From positions 20,199-84,198 of IMG/VR virus record IMGVR_UViG_3300037875_000559: a stretch of 64,000 nt of DNA. The stretch is one strand, 5' to 3'. The DNA comes from a virus. The position numbers were made by a program, and so were the translations under genes. The notes under the pieces are model-generated. The model did not search any database, had not been told where the DNA came from, and saw nothing but the letters and a program-made list of their open reading frames with translations. Each line of letters starts with the position of its first letter. Positions within the stretch are counted from its first letter, which is position 1. Below are positions 8,356 through 17,188 of the stretch, piece by piece.

Positions 8356-9208
8356 TGTTTGCAGGAGTTTGCCACTTCTTTGGATATGGTTTCATTTTCT
8401 TAGGGTCTTTTTGACCTTGGTTCATGAGGTAGTATCTCTTATTTCTTTCGCAATGATCGCTGTTTGGCTCTTTGTATTTGCAGTATATGCTCCAAGCTAA
8501 TGCCCAAGCCTTTGAAGTCTCGTAATCTTCTTCTTCTTCAAAGTAGTGTGCTTTTTCAGTGACATACTTAGGGACATCTCTTTCTTTTTTTTCAGCGACG
8601 AACATCTTTTCTGCATTTCTTGTAGGTAGGGAATGAGTTGAATATCCTCCCCAGGCTTTCTCATAGGAATTGAATGCTAGTTTAAGACTGTCCACATTTC
8701 CTGCAAGGATGGTGTGGTTATTATCTTTTATCCACTGTCCAATAGCCCTCAAATACTCCATATCCCTTTTCTGGTCTCGTATTTCTTGTACCTCTTCTTG
8801 CCATTTGAAGAAGAGGACTGTGGCTTTATTTATCTTTCTCACTTGTGACCCGTAGATAGTACCGTAGGGTTCTGCGAGAAAACCTGAATCATTCAAAAAT
8901 GCTTTTTGACTTCCCGGTAAGTAAATGCGAGCTAAGAAACCTTGACCTGTTTGTTTTGTCCATAGGTTGTGTTTCTGCCCAACTTTCGTTAAGAGTGATG
9001 AGAGCTTCTCTATATTCTCGATGCTTTCCTCTTTCTCCCACTCTTTATTTCTTTTACTCTCATTCAGCTTCCACTTCTTATATTCAGGGGACTTTCGGAA
9101 CTTGTACTCTAAAAACTCTTTACTGTCTGAATCCGTTAGATCAAAGGTATGCCCTGATCTCTTCAGATAAGCGTTTCTGACTATTTTTCTTATTTCTCTC
9201 TTATACAT
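8345..9208 (-). CDS. Probable packaged phage protein with WSIYCKYK motif
   Basis: A 287-residue basic protein starting MYKREIRKIVRNAYLKRSG, again a positively charged amphipathic N-terminal helix. The C-terminal region has a conserved-looking block, ETSKAWALAWSIYCKYKEP followed by HCERNKRYY. I recall similar blocks at the ends of uncharacterised proteins in other large phages but cannot name a family. AAGGAAC lies upstream of the ATG, and TATAAATA (9230-9237, minus strand) sits about 22 bases before it. Confidence 0.55.
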   Translation of the reverse strand: MYKREIRKIVRNAYLKRSGHTFDLTDSDSKEFLEYKFRKSPEYKKWKLNESKRNKEWEKEESIENIEKLSSLLTKVGQKHNLWTKQTGQGFLARIYLPGSQKAFLNDSGFLAEPYGTIYGSQVRKINKATVLFFKWQEEVQEIRDQKRDMEYLRAIGQWIKDNNHTILAGNVDSLKLAFNSYEKAWGGYSTHSLPTRNAEKMFVAEKKERDVPKYVTEKAHYFEEEEDYETSKAWALAWSIYCKYKEPNSDHCERNKRYYLMNQGQKDPKKMKPYPKKWQTPANTKG

Positions 9209-9286
9209 TGTGTGTTCCTTTTAATAGTATATTTATAGTCTTTCTATGTTTGTGACTATTAAGATTCTATGAAAAGGAGAGAAGAT

Positions 9287-10117
9287 ATGGCTAATACTGA
9301 CTCAACCCCCGCAAATGGAGCACAAGGCTCTAGCCACATTTACGATTACAACTCAAGTCCAAACACTAGGGCGGCTATTTCTCAGAAGGTGAGGATTCTT
9401 ACTCCTGTGTATAAGCCAGGTCAAGAACAGAACAACTTACTTTATCAGTTAGGTGTGTGTTCTTCTTTCTCTGCTGATTTCAATAGGAGTGTAGAGGACA
9501 TTCGTGGTATTGGCTTTGGCGATCAGATTGCAGAGCGAGTTCCAGGTGTTTCTGATCCTGTGGATGTTTCTATAGAAAGAACTCTTATGTATCTTTCTAA
9601 CGGACACCAAGCGTTTGGTTTTGCTGGTGGTGTAGATGGCCCTGTTAGAACTCTTCAACATCACAGATGGCCTTTTGACATTGAGCAACAGTTGGTTTTC
9701 TCATCTATTGCAGATACTGAAACACCTACCGCAGTTTTTGAGAATCAGCAGGGCTTAAGAGATATTGACTTTAGTGGTCAAAGTGTGACAGGTGCTTCTG
9801 ATTACTATACCGAGCAAAAACACAAGGCTATAATCACTTATTTCGAGGCTTGTTGGATGACTTCCATAAGTGGAGCGAATCCAACTGCTGACTCTTCACT
9901 TATGGCTCAGAGTATTTCAGCAGCAGCTCAAGATGTACACGATCTGTTCTCAACTTATGGTGAGTTCTTACCAAGCGGTAATGACCCTACTATCGGTCAG
10001 AACGCCACTATTCGCCACAACAATGTAAGTGTTGCTTCAGGTAACGACGCTCTTTCGAGATCAGGAGCTGAAGATGTTGAAGGATCTAGTGGTGGTGTTG
10101 CAGATGGTGGTCTTTAA
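9287..10117 (+). CDS. Probable tail tube protein
   Basis: The start at 9287 is preferred because AAGGAGAG lies just upstream; an ATG at 9269 would place that site inside the gene. The product has 276 residues, is low in cysteine and lysine and rich in beta strands, with a Gly/Ser-rich tail. It lies directly before a chaperone-like gene and a tape-measure gene, the standard place for the major tail tube protein. Assignment rests on position and composition; no sheath gene is seen next to it in the window. Confidence 0.6.
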   Translation: MANTDSTPANGAQGSSHIYDYNSSPNTRAAISQKVRILTPVYKPGQEQNNLLYQLGVCSSFSADFNRSVEDIRGIGFGDQIAERVPGVSDPVDVSIERTLMYLSNGHQAFGFAGGVDGPVRTLQHHRWPFDIEQQLVFSSIADTETPTAVFENQQGLRDIDFSGQSVTGASDYYTEQKHKAIITYFEACWMTSISGANPTADSSLMAQSISAAAQDVHDLFSTYGEFLPSGNDPTIGQNATIRHNNVSVASGNDALSRSGAEDVEGSSGGVADGGL

Positions 10118-10193
10118 TACCTAAAGAAATAGAAGTCTTTGGGTATTATAGGGTAGCCGTACCCTCTAAACAAACGGACAGGATTAAAAAATA

Positions 10194-10784
10194 ATGATTA
10201 CATTAAAAGATTTAGAGAGTGCTTTTGCACCTCTTTCAGAAATAGGTCACAAAGAAAAAGTCTTTGATCTTTTTGGTATGAAGATCACTCTCTCCACTCT
10301 TACTCCTTCACAAGAGTCTGCTGTACAACGTGCTGTCTCAGATAGTCAAGAAGACACAGATGCTCTTGCTTTAGAGTTTGTAGATAAGTTTCGCTCCGAA
10401 ACATTAAGTCGTTGTATTGCTCAGATAAACGACTTTGATCTAAGATCTTCTCATGTTCTTACAGGAGAAGTCTTAGATAATGGTGTTGGAGTTAGAATAA
10501 CAAAAGAGGAGGCAGTATTTGGTATTATTTCTTCTTGGAGTAGAGCAGTTATTTCTCAAGTTTTTAACTCGTATGCTCTTCTCGTAGAAGAAGTTGAAAA
10601 AGAGCTAGACGCTAAGTTTGATCTAAAGAAACTTGATGTTGAAGACGAAAAAGAAAACCTTCAAAACAGACTTAAGATAATTGAGAGTGCCGAAGCTGTT
10701 GAAGAAGTTTCAGACACTCCAAAAGAAAACATAGAGGTGGCAAAGTCTGAATACTCAGATGCCTTAAAGGGTATGGGGCAATGA
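10194..10784 (+). CDS. Probable tail assembly chaperone
   Basis: A 196-residue acidic protein between the tube and tape-measure genes, the usual location of tail assembly chaperones. The first 150 residues form a compact domain (FDLFGMKITLSTLTPSQES) resembling phage chaperones that recognise the tape measure; the end is charged and helical. The next gene is in the same frame after TGA TAG, so this is not a -1 frameshift pair as in lambda gpG/gpGT. Confidence 0.55.
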   Translation: MITLKDLESAFAPLSEIGHKEKVFDLFGMKITLSTLTPSQESAVQRAVSDSQEDTDALALEFVDKFRSETLSRCIAQINDFDLRSSHVLTGEVLDNGVGVRITKEEAVFGIISSWSRAVISQVFNSYALLVEEVEKELDAKFDLKKLDVEDEKENLQNRLKIIESAEAVEEVSDTPKENIEVAKSEYSDALKGMGQ

Positions 10785-10787
10785 TAG

Positions 10788-11912
10788 ATGTCCGACCCAT
10801 ATCAAGAAATAAGACACCTCATATATGATGGGTTCTTACAGAACCATATAATTATTTCTGAGGGTGATTTCTTTTTGAAACTTAGAAATCCTTCTAATGA
10901 AGATTTAGATTGGGTTTCAGAGTATTCTCCCACTTTAATGTGGAAGAAAGAAATAGCCTTGGTTGGCAGGAGTATACATTCTGTCAATGGTAGGAAGATT
11001 GACAGAGAAAACATATTTGATCTGATACGTTTTTTCTCCACTTTTAATACTCAAACGATTAGTCGTATTTCTTCCATAACCTATCGTCTTATGGAATCCG
11101 CAAAAAACGCTCACCGCTACCTGGAAGCGTACTGCTATGAAGACGAGTCTAGGTCTTTGTGGAATATGTGGATGGCTAATCAAAAGTTTGGCTATTCTCC
11201 TATAATAAATCAGACTAAGCTCAATGAACTACAAACCTCTTGGGTGAATTGGAACTTAGCTGAAGATGACCGTAAGTCTTCTCGGAGAGATTGGGATCAG
11301 TCTCTCTTGATCACATCTAGTATGAACCACAAGGGTGCTAAAGAAATAAGCTCTAAATGGGAAGCTACTGATAAACGAGAAGAAGAATATCGTCAAAATA
11401 TAAAGAAATCCGCTAAAGAAGGACATCTAAATAAAGAGTCCGTATCTAAGTTAAGAAATAATCTCGATACTTTTGATGACCTCAAAGAAGAAATGCGAAA
11501 ATGGGTGGCAGGGGAAGAAGACGACCATGATCGTATTGTTAGAGAATATAAAGAGTCGATGTACCGCAAAATCGAGGATAGTAAACTAAGAGCTGAAAAC
11601 ATAAGAAGAGACAATGAAGAGCGGAGAAAAGATTTATCAATATTTAATGATCCTTCCTATAGAAGCAGTCCAGTAGTTGCACTATCAGATGAAGAAGTTA
11701 AGAAAATGGTATCTTCCACAAAGAAATATAAAATCTCAGATGACCACGAAGAAAAGTTTGAACACGTTAAAGATCGTTATATTACGGCACATCAAACAAG
11801 TGGTCATTTGAAGATAGACGAAGATGGAAATATTGTAGACACTAAAAAATCTGAAAAGCAATCTTTGATGAGTCAGCTAAAGAAACGGCCTACCGTATTA
11901 GGAGATAGATGA
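10788..11912 (+). CDS. Tail protein of unknown role between chaperone and tape measure
   Basis: A 374-residue protein, helical and highly charged, with a long predicted coiled coil from about 200 to 300 rich in Glu, Lys and Arg. Its start lies three bases after the chaperone stop in the same frame, and its end overlaps the tape-measure start (ATGATG). It may be a second chaperone or a tail-length accessory protein. No family recognised. Confidence 0.55.
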   Translation: MSDPYQEIRHLIYDGFLQNHIIISEGDFFLKLRNPSNEDLDWVSEYSPTLMWKKEIALVGRSIHSVNGRKIDRENIFDLIRFFSTFNTQTISRISSITYRLMESAKNAHRYLEAYCYEDESRSLWNMWMANQKFGYSPIINQTKLNELQTSWVNWNLAEDDRKSSRRDWDQSLLITSSMNHKGAKEISSKWEATDKREEEYRQNIKKSAKEGHLNKESVSKLRNNLDTFDDLKEEMRKWVAGEEDDHDRIVREYKESMYRKIEDSKLRAENIRRDNEERRKDLSIFNDPSYRSSPVVALSDEEVKKMVSSTKKYKISDDHEEKFEHVKDRYITAHQTSGHLKIDEDGNIVDTKKSEKQSLMSQLKKRPTVLGDR

Positions 11913-14900
11913 TGGCTAGTGAAAGTGCAAAAGTAGCAGAAATAGGAAACAACTTAGACGCTGTTATTTCCAACCTGCAAAAAGCAGGGAAGATGGACAT
12001 CATCGGTGCAGGTGATCTCCAACGTATGAAGGCTATGGAGAAGCTTTCAAAAGATGTGTCCAAGACATTAGTTGAAGGTGGGGCTAAGAATTATAGACTC
12101 ATGACTCAAAACTTGGAGGCTATTTCTCATAGAATAGGTGGGCTTCAAAAAGAGCAGATGAAATACCTGACCATATATGACAAAGCAGTCAAGTCAGGTA
12201 ATGAGAACATGATCAAGCTCGCTGAGAAAAGACTCAAATTAGCTAACAAACAAATGGAAGCGAGGCAGAAAGAAATAGAGCTTGAGCAAAAAAACTACAC
12301 ATACGAATATCAGAAGCTCAAAGACCTAAAGAAAGAATTAGAGTTCGCAGGGTCTAATATGCAGGGTACGATGTTCGACCCCGACCTTAACTTCAGAAAT
12401 ATAGATAAAGTTGCAGAGTACGCAGAAGGTCAGTTTGATCATGTAGCCGGTGCTTTTGGCGATGCGATGAGTGGGAGTCTTGATAATGTTGCAAGTAGAG
12501 GTATTGGGATTACAAGAGGTATTTCTAAAAGACTAAGAATTGCAGGTCAGCAGATTGAGGCTAGGGATGAGAAAAGTGGAGGACACTCCAAACTAGGAGG
12601 TATGATTACCAAGCTAGGTAAAGGTTTAGCTGTTTTTGGTGGTATCGCCGCAGGTTTATTCGCTGTAGCTAAAGCCATGCAAGCTGTTGAGGAAGCACAG
12701 AAAGGTGCGAACAAAGAACTCTTAGACTCTGTGGGTGGCACAGACCTAATGGTCTCTGGTACAAACAATCTTTATGACGCAGTAAATACACTGAGGAAAA
12801 GTTTATCAGACGGTTCGTTTGCTAACTCAATGGGTATGTCTCTCGATGAAGTAAGAGGGTTAGTAGGTGAGCTTCATAGTGTAGATATCACTATGAGAAG
12901 TCTCCAAGGAAATACTTATGCTCTTAAAGACATTATGAAGGATTTCCAAGGTAATGCTAAAATGCTTGGTGTTTCTTTTGCAGACGTTGCTGATTATTCT
13001 AATAACTTTAGAATGGAACTCGGCTATGCCGCTCAGGATGCGTCTTTCTTAGAAAGAATGGCAGATCAGTTCAATACTATTAGAGATTTAGCCCTCCAAT
13101 CTGGTTATAATACTAACAAGTTCTTTCAGACTGTGAAGAAACTTACGGATGGCGTAGACAACATGAACTATCGTGTAGGTCAAGCAGGTAAATTATTTCT
13201 GAATCTCTCTAAAGTGTTAGGGCCTAAAGCTGCTGAAGCATTTGCAGAAGGCTTGGCAGGTGGCTTCAAAGGTGAGGGTGTTGTCGATAGATACAAAAGA
13301 ATAATTCTTACAGGTGGAAAGAAATCGAAGAAAATTATTAAGAGCGTAGCTGAATCGGCAGCCGCTAACTTCAAGAAAACTTTCCAAGGGTCGGGAGAAG
13401 ATGACTTTAGTAAAGAGAAAGAAATACTTCAGAAATACGGTATTAACGTAGAAGGAGACAAGAGATCAATAGTGCAGGCTCTAGCGAGCAAGTCAGATAA
13501 AGAACGTCAGATGATAATGGGAGAGTTGCAGACTACAGGAGGTAAGGGTCAAGGTATGTCTCGTCAACTTATGGGCATGTTTGACTTGGCTAAAGGCTCA
13601 AAAGGTGGTCTTTCTAATATGGCGATGGCTCTTGGTCAAATGGACATGATGGGCAGTATGCAAATGCAAATGGCTCAAGTGAACGCATTTCTTGGGGATA
13701 AGGGTTTTGCAGGAGCAAGTGCTACACAACTCGAAGCTCTCTCACAGTACACAGGGAAGAGCATGGAAGAACTTGAGAATATGCGTCAGATTGACTTTAT
13801 GATGAGAGGTCAATTCATGGAGCTTGAGAAAATAAGGCAAGGTACAGGAGATGATGCAACCAAAAAGGCGGAACTAGAAAAGAAGGGCTTCAAAGGTCTG
13901 ACAGTCAAAGACGGCAAGATACTTACAGACACAGGAGAAGAAATAACGAATCTTAATGAATATATGGCTTCTCAAGGTTCTGTAATGGAAGACATGAAGA
14001 TGGACACAACAACTCAGAATCAACTTTTGAGAGATCAAACAGATGCAACTCTTACTTCGGCACAAATGATTAACAATCATTTAGGTGGAATCATGCAGAA
14101 CGCCACAGATGTTTTGGGGCAGATGCTACGCCATCAAACAAAAGACGATGACATCGCTCAATACCAACAACAATATATAGCGGAAACACAGGCTCAAATA
14201 ACAGAGCAAAAGAAGCTACTTGAAAAAGAAACATCTAAAGGTAAAAAAGAACTAAATGAACTTATCTCTTCCAAAGAGGGGGTTAAAGATGCCAACGCTC
14301 TCAGAGAAATAAACAGCAAGATAAAAGAAAAGAGATCACAGATCGAAGGAGGTTCAAGCCAAAGAAAACAAACTTTGGCGAGATTACGAGCACGAAAAAG
14401 AGGGCTATCCGGTTCTTCTGGCTATGCGATGTTGGAGAGTTTACAAAAACAGGGTGGTGGAGATGTTAGTAACTTTGATGAAAAGGGTTTAGATAATGTT
14501 TCAAAAGAAGACTTGATTAAGAAATATGGCTATTCTCCCGAAGAAGCTAATCAGATGGTGGCTCGTAGGGCTTTAAGAAAAGCAGGCGGAACTCTAAAGG
14601 GTCAGATAACAACCAAAGAGCAAGCAGATAAGGTTCTTAAAGATTATGAGCAACAAGATGGTCATTTATCAAGAGCTGGGGGTAAAGGGGCAGAATCCGA
14701 GCGTATTAGGAAAGCAACAAGCTCGTGGGGGCCCGGGGGTGCGACACAATATAGTGACGTTATGAGTAGTGTAGGGTCTGCTTTGAGAGGTGCAGGGGTT
14801 GAGAGAAAAAGAGAAGGTGCTTTTAATAGATCAGGGGGTACAAGTAGTTTGGTTGCAGAAGATGGAACTGTAATAAGCAGATCTAAAAGCAAAGGGAGAA

Positions 14901-15550
14901 ATACGGGTGTGCTTCAAACTAAAGAATTAAAAACCGAAGATGCGAAACAAAAAGAGCTAAGAGAAGGAAATGCTCAAAAAATCGCTGATGAAATCAGTAC
15001 TTTAAAAGATAAAATGACCAATGAGACCGATGAGAAGAAGAAAGAAAAAATACGTCAAGAAATGTTCGCTAAGAATAAGAAATTGAAAGATTTCTATGCA
15101 GATGCAGCCGTTCTCGCACAAAGGAAAATAGCAAGAGAGAGAGGTGAGGGTGTTGTTAAGAACATTTTAGGTCAAGACACTAAGCTCGACTCTAAAAACA
15201 GACGTGATCAAGCGATGAAAAAGCTTCAACGTCAGCTGGCAGACCCATCTTTAGATGATCAAGGCAGAACTAGAATACAAACAGCGATGGATGCTTTAGG
15301 TGCAAATGAAGTGTTCTATAGTACAGACTCAAGAAGTGCTTCAACTAGCAACAAACCTATGCTCTTTAGGAGAGGTACTCTTACGGTAGGTCAACCATAC
15401 GATCAAGTCGATATGTACGACCCAAGAGGAGGAGGAGGTAGTGGAGGAGGTGCTTCTCCTGTCATTAATATTTACGGAGGAGATGAAAAGAGAGTCTTTG
15501 ATGTCGTTAAAAGAGCAATGAAAGCTCAGTCTAATACTATGATGGGATAA
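11909..15550 (+). CDS. Tape measure protein
   Basis: 1213 residues, the longest gene of the tail block and placed after the tube and chaperone genes. It is mostly alpha-helical with long coiled coils (about 20-150, 740-830 and 1020-1090) and one short hydrophobic Gly/Ala segment near 235-260 (LGKGLAVFGGIAAGLFAVAKAM), as is common in tape measures. The end is Gly/Ser rich. Tape measures set tail length and act in DNA delivery. At about 1.5 angstrom per helical residue this would give a tail of up to roughly 180 nm. Confidence 0.85.
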   Translation: MMASESAKVAEIGNNLDAVISNLQKAGKMDIIGAGDLQRMKAMEKLSKDVSKTLVEGGAKNYRLMTQNLEAISHRIGGLQKEQMKYLTIYDKAVKSGNENMIKLAEKRLKLANKQMEARQKEIELEQKNYTYEYQKLKDLKKELEFAGSNMQGTMFDPDLNFRNIDKVAEYAEGQFDHVAGAFGDAMSGSLDNVASRGIGITRGISKRLRIAGQQIEARDEKSGGHSKLGGMITKLGKGLAVFGGIAAGLFAVAKAMQAVEEAQKGANKELLDSVGGTDLMVSGTNNLYDAVNTLRKSLSDGSFANSMGMSLDEVRGLVGELHSVDITMRSLQGNTYALKDIMKDFQGNAKMLGVSFADVADYSNNFRMELGYAAQDASFLERMADQFNTIRDLALQSGYNTNKFFQTVKKLTDGVDNMNYRVGQAGKLFLNLSKVLGPKAAEAFAEGLAGGFKGEGVVDRYKRIILTGGKKSKKIIKSVAESAAANFKKTFQGSGEDDFSKEKEILQKYGINVEGDKRSIVQALASKSDKERQMIMGELQTTGGKGQGMSRQLMGMFDLAKGSKGGLSNMAMALGQMDMMGSMQMQMAQVNAFLGDKGFAGASATQLEALSQYTGKSMEELENMRQIDFMMRGQFMELEKIRQGTGDDATKKAELEKKGFKGLTVKDGKILTDTGEEITNLNEYMASQGSVMEDMKMDTTTQNQLLRDQTDATLTSAQMINNHLGGIMQNATDVLGQMLRHQTKDDDIAQYQQQYIAETQAQITEQKKLLEKETSKGKKELNELISSKEGVKDANALREINSKIKEKRSQIEGGSSQRKQTLARLRARKRGLSGSSGYAMLESLQKQGGGDVSNFDEKGLDNVSKEDLIKKYGYSPEEANQMVARRALRKAGGTLKGQITTKEQADKVLKDYEQQDGHLSRAGGKGAESERIRKATSSWGPGGATQYSDVMSSVGSALRGAGVERKREGAFNRSGGTSSLVAEDGTVISRSKSKGRNTGVLQTKELKTEDAKQKELREGNAQKIADEISTLKDKMTNETDEKKKEKIRQEMFAKNKKLKDFYADAAVLAQRKIARERGEGVVKNILGQDTKLDSKNRRDQAMKKLQRQLADPSLDDQGRTRIQTAMDALGANEVFYSTDSRSASTSNKPMLFRRGTLTVGQPYDQVDMYDPRGGGGSGGGASPVINIYGGDEKRVFDVVKRAMKAQSNTMMG

Positions 15551-15556
15551 AGAAAT

Positions 15557-16195
15557 ATGGCTAAGATTATTAAAACACCATTTCGATCTCATGAAGATCA
15601 GTTTTTAAATCAGAATAAGCGACCTGTTGTTTTTGACATCATAGCCCCTGACGGTAGAGATACTATGCTCCCCGATGGGATAAAATTAGTATGTCATTCC
15701 AATCCGAAAGACTTAAATTTCAGCTATACAAAGAAAGTCTCACGCTCTCCAACAATTGGTGGTTGGGTTGAAACTTATTGGGGCGAAGAACCCTACACTA
15801 TTTCTTTATCTCTTTCTTCGGGAGGCTTTATTCGACTTGGTTCTGGTTTGTCTAATGTTACTGGTTCAGTTCAGACTCAGGGAAGTAAACTCGACTCTAA
15901 AGAAACTTTTGGAGAAAACTTAGGTGGAAATAGGCGAGAGACGATTACTTATGACAAGTATTTAGACCTTCTCTCACTTTTTCACAACAACGGTTCTATC
16001 TATGACGAGCAAGGCTTCATAGCTTTACAAGGCTCTATTAAGATGTCTTATGATGGAGGTACTTGGTATGGGTGGTTTCAGAGTTTCTCGGTGAGCGAAG
16101 CCGCTGAAAAGCCTTTCACTTTCGATATGAGTTGTGTTTTCCAAGTAGAAAGAGAAATACATGGAGTAAGAACACAAGGGGGAGTATTCAAATGA
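15557..16195 (+). CDS. Baseplate or distal-tail protein (paralogue 1)
   Basis: A 212-residue beta-rich protein six bases after the tape measure. It has the blocks WGEEPYTISLSLSSGGFI and YDGGTWYGWFQSFSVSE, both recurring in the next gene (RWGEELPELTLSCRVGGFI and YDGQTWEGRINTFSYSE). I infer that the two arose by duplication and form part of the tail-baseplate junction. The next gene starts inside its end (ATGA overlap). Confidence 0.55.
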   Translation: MAKIIKTPFRSHEDQFLNQNKRPVVFDIIAPDGRDTMLPDGIKLVCHSNPKDLNFSYTKKVSRSPTIGGWVETYWGEEPYTISLSLSSGGFIRLGSGLSNVTGSVQTQGSKLDSKETFGENLGGNRRETITYDKYLDLLSLFHNNGSIYDEQGFIALQGSIKMSYDGGTWYGWFQSFSVSEAAEKPFTFDMSCVFQVEREIHGVRTQGGVFK

Positions 16196-17187
16196 AGGGG
16201 ACTACAGCTACATTTCCTTATGTCAATCTGCCGACAGATGAAGACTTCATATTATTTCCTGAAGACAACATAGGCACTATACCCATAGACGGTAGTCATC
16301 AGAATCTTAGAAGGTTTTCACCCTTTATCTTAGAAGTCATACCTCCTAAGATAAACGATCCTAGTACAGGGCAAGAGCGTGTTATCAACTATGGTCTAGT
16401 TTCAAGAGTAGATGAAAGAAATAAGCCTTTTTCTTCTCCTCTCAGACAAGTCACACAGAGTCGCCCTTCAAGAAGTCCTCATATTTCTCCTAATCTTTCT
16501 TCTTTGGCTTCACAACCTGTAGGTGGAACTAGAACAAGAGCACAAGGAGATGATTTTGTAACTATTTCAGATTCTCTAGGTTCTAAGTTTACAGATAGAA
16601 ATAATCTTTTAGAAGTAGCAAGACAGACTTTCACTTTAGATTTCTTACCTCCGATAGTATTTCTCATCAATCCTGCAAGTTTAGATGTCGCTTATAACGC
16701 TATTCAGAATTTCTCTGAGCAGACAAGATATGGTTTCATCTTTCAAAGGTGGGGTGAAGAACTGCCTGAACTAACTCTAAGTTGTCGTGTTGGGGGTTTT
16801 ATTGCAGGTAGAGCCCAGAGTGAGTCTGCTGATGAGAATGGGAATCTAAGAGGCGTTTCAGGTCTTCAAATGGCAAGTAAGAAAGACAGTGCTTCTTACA
16901 GACAGTTGATGTCTTTGCTTGCTATTTATAAGAATGGTTCAGCCCTTGTAGATACTGTAAGTAGGTCGAGAGCTTACTATGCTGTAGGTAGGCAAGCTAT
17001 TCACTATGATGGACAGACATGGGAAGGTAGAATAAATACTTTCTCATATTCAGAAGATGAGAACTCTATACATGGTGGTCTTACTTTAGACATCGGGTTT
17101 ACTGTTTATAAGCATTATTGGCACGATCAAGGTAAAGGGAATATCGAACCACATTTAACCAACGTGGCTAAGAAAGAGGGGGGTTGA
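16192..17187 (+). CDS. Baseplate or distal-tail protein (paralogue 2)
   Basis: Start taken at ATG 16192, preceded by GGGGGAG and overlapping the stop of the upstream gene; an in-frame ATG 60 bases upstream has no site. The 331-residue product has an N-terminal extension of about 150 residues and then the same beta domain as the preceding protein. The spacing of the conserved WGEE and YDG-TW blocks supports paralogy. Likely a ring or adaptor at the tube end. Confidence 0.55.
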   Translation: MKGTTATFPYVNLPTDEDFILFPEDNIGTIPIDGSHQNLRRFSPFILEVIPPKINDPSTGQERVINYGLVSRVDERNKPFSSPLRQVTQSRPSRSPHISPNLSSLASQPVGGTRTRAQGDDFVTISDSLGSKFTDRNNLLEVARQTFTLDFLPPIVFLINPASLDVAYNAIQNFSEQTRYGFIFQRWGEELPELTLSCRVGGFIAGRAQSESADENGNLRGVSGLQMASKKDSASYRQLMSLLAIYKNGSALVDTVSRSRAYYAVGRQAIHYDGQTWEGRINTFSYSEDENSIHGGLTLDIGFTVYKHYWHDQGKGNIEPHLTNVAKKEGG

Positions 17188-17188
17188 T

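Noticed and set aside
9230-9237. TATAAATA on the minus strand, like a T4 late promoter, before the gene at 9208
   Set aside because: I could not find the same element at consistent distances before other late genes, so one match is likely chance in AT-rich DNA.
10782-10790. Possible programmed frameshift between tail chaperone and the next gene
   Set aside because: The two genes are in the same frame and separated by TGA and TAG, so a frameshift would not join them.
14720-14745. GC-rich run GGGGGCCCGGGGG inside the tape-measure gene
   Set aside because: It lies in frame in a glycine/proline-coding stretch and has no partner or repeat; likely coincidence.
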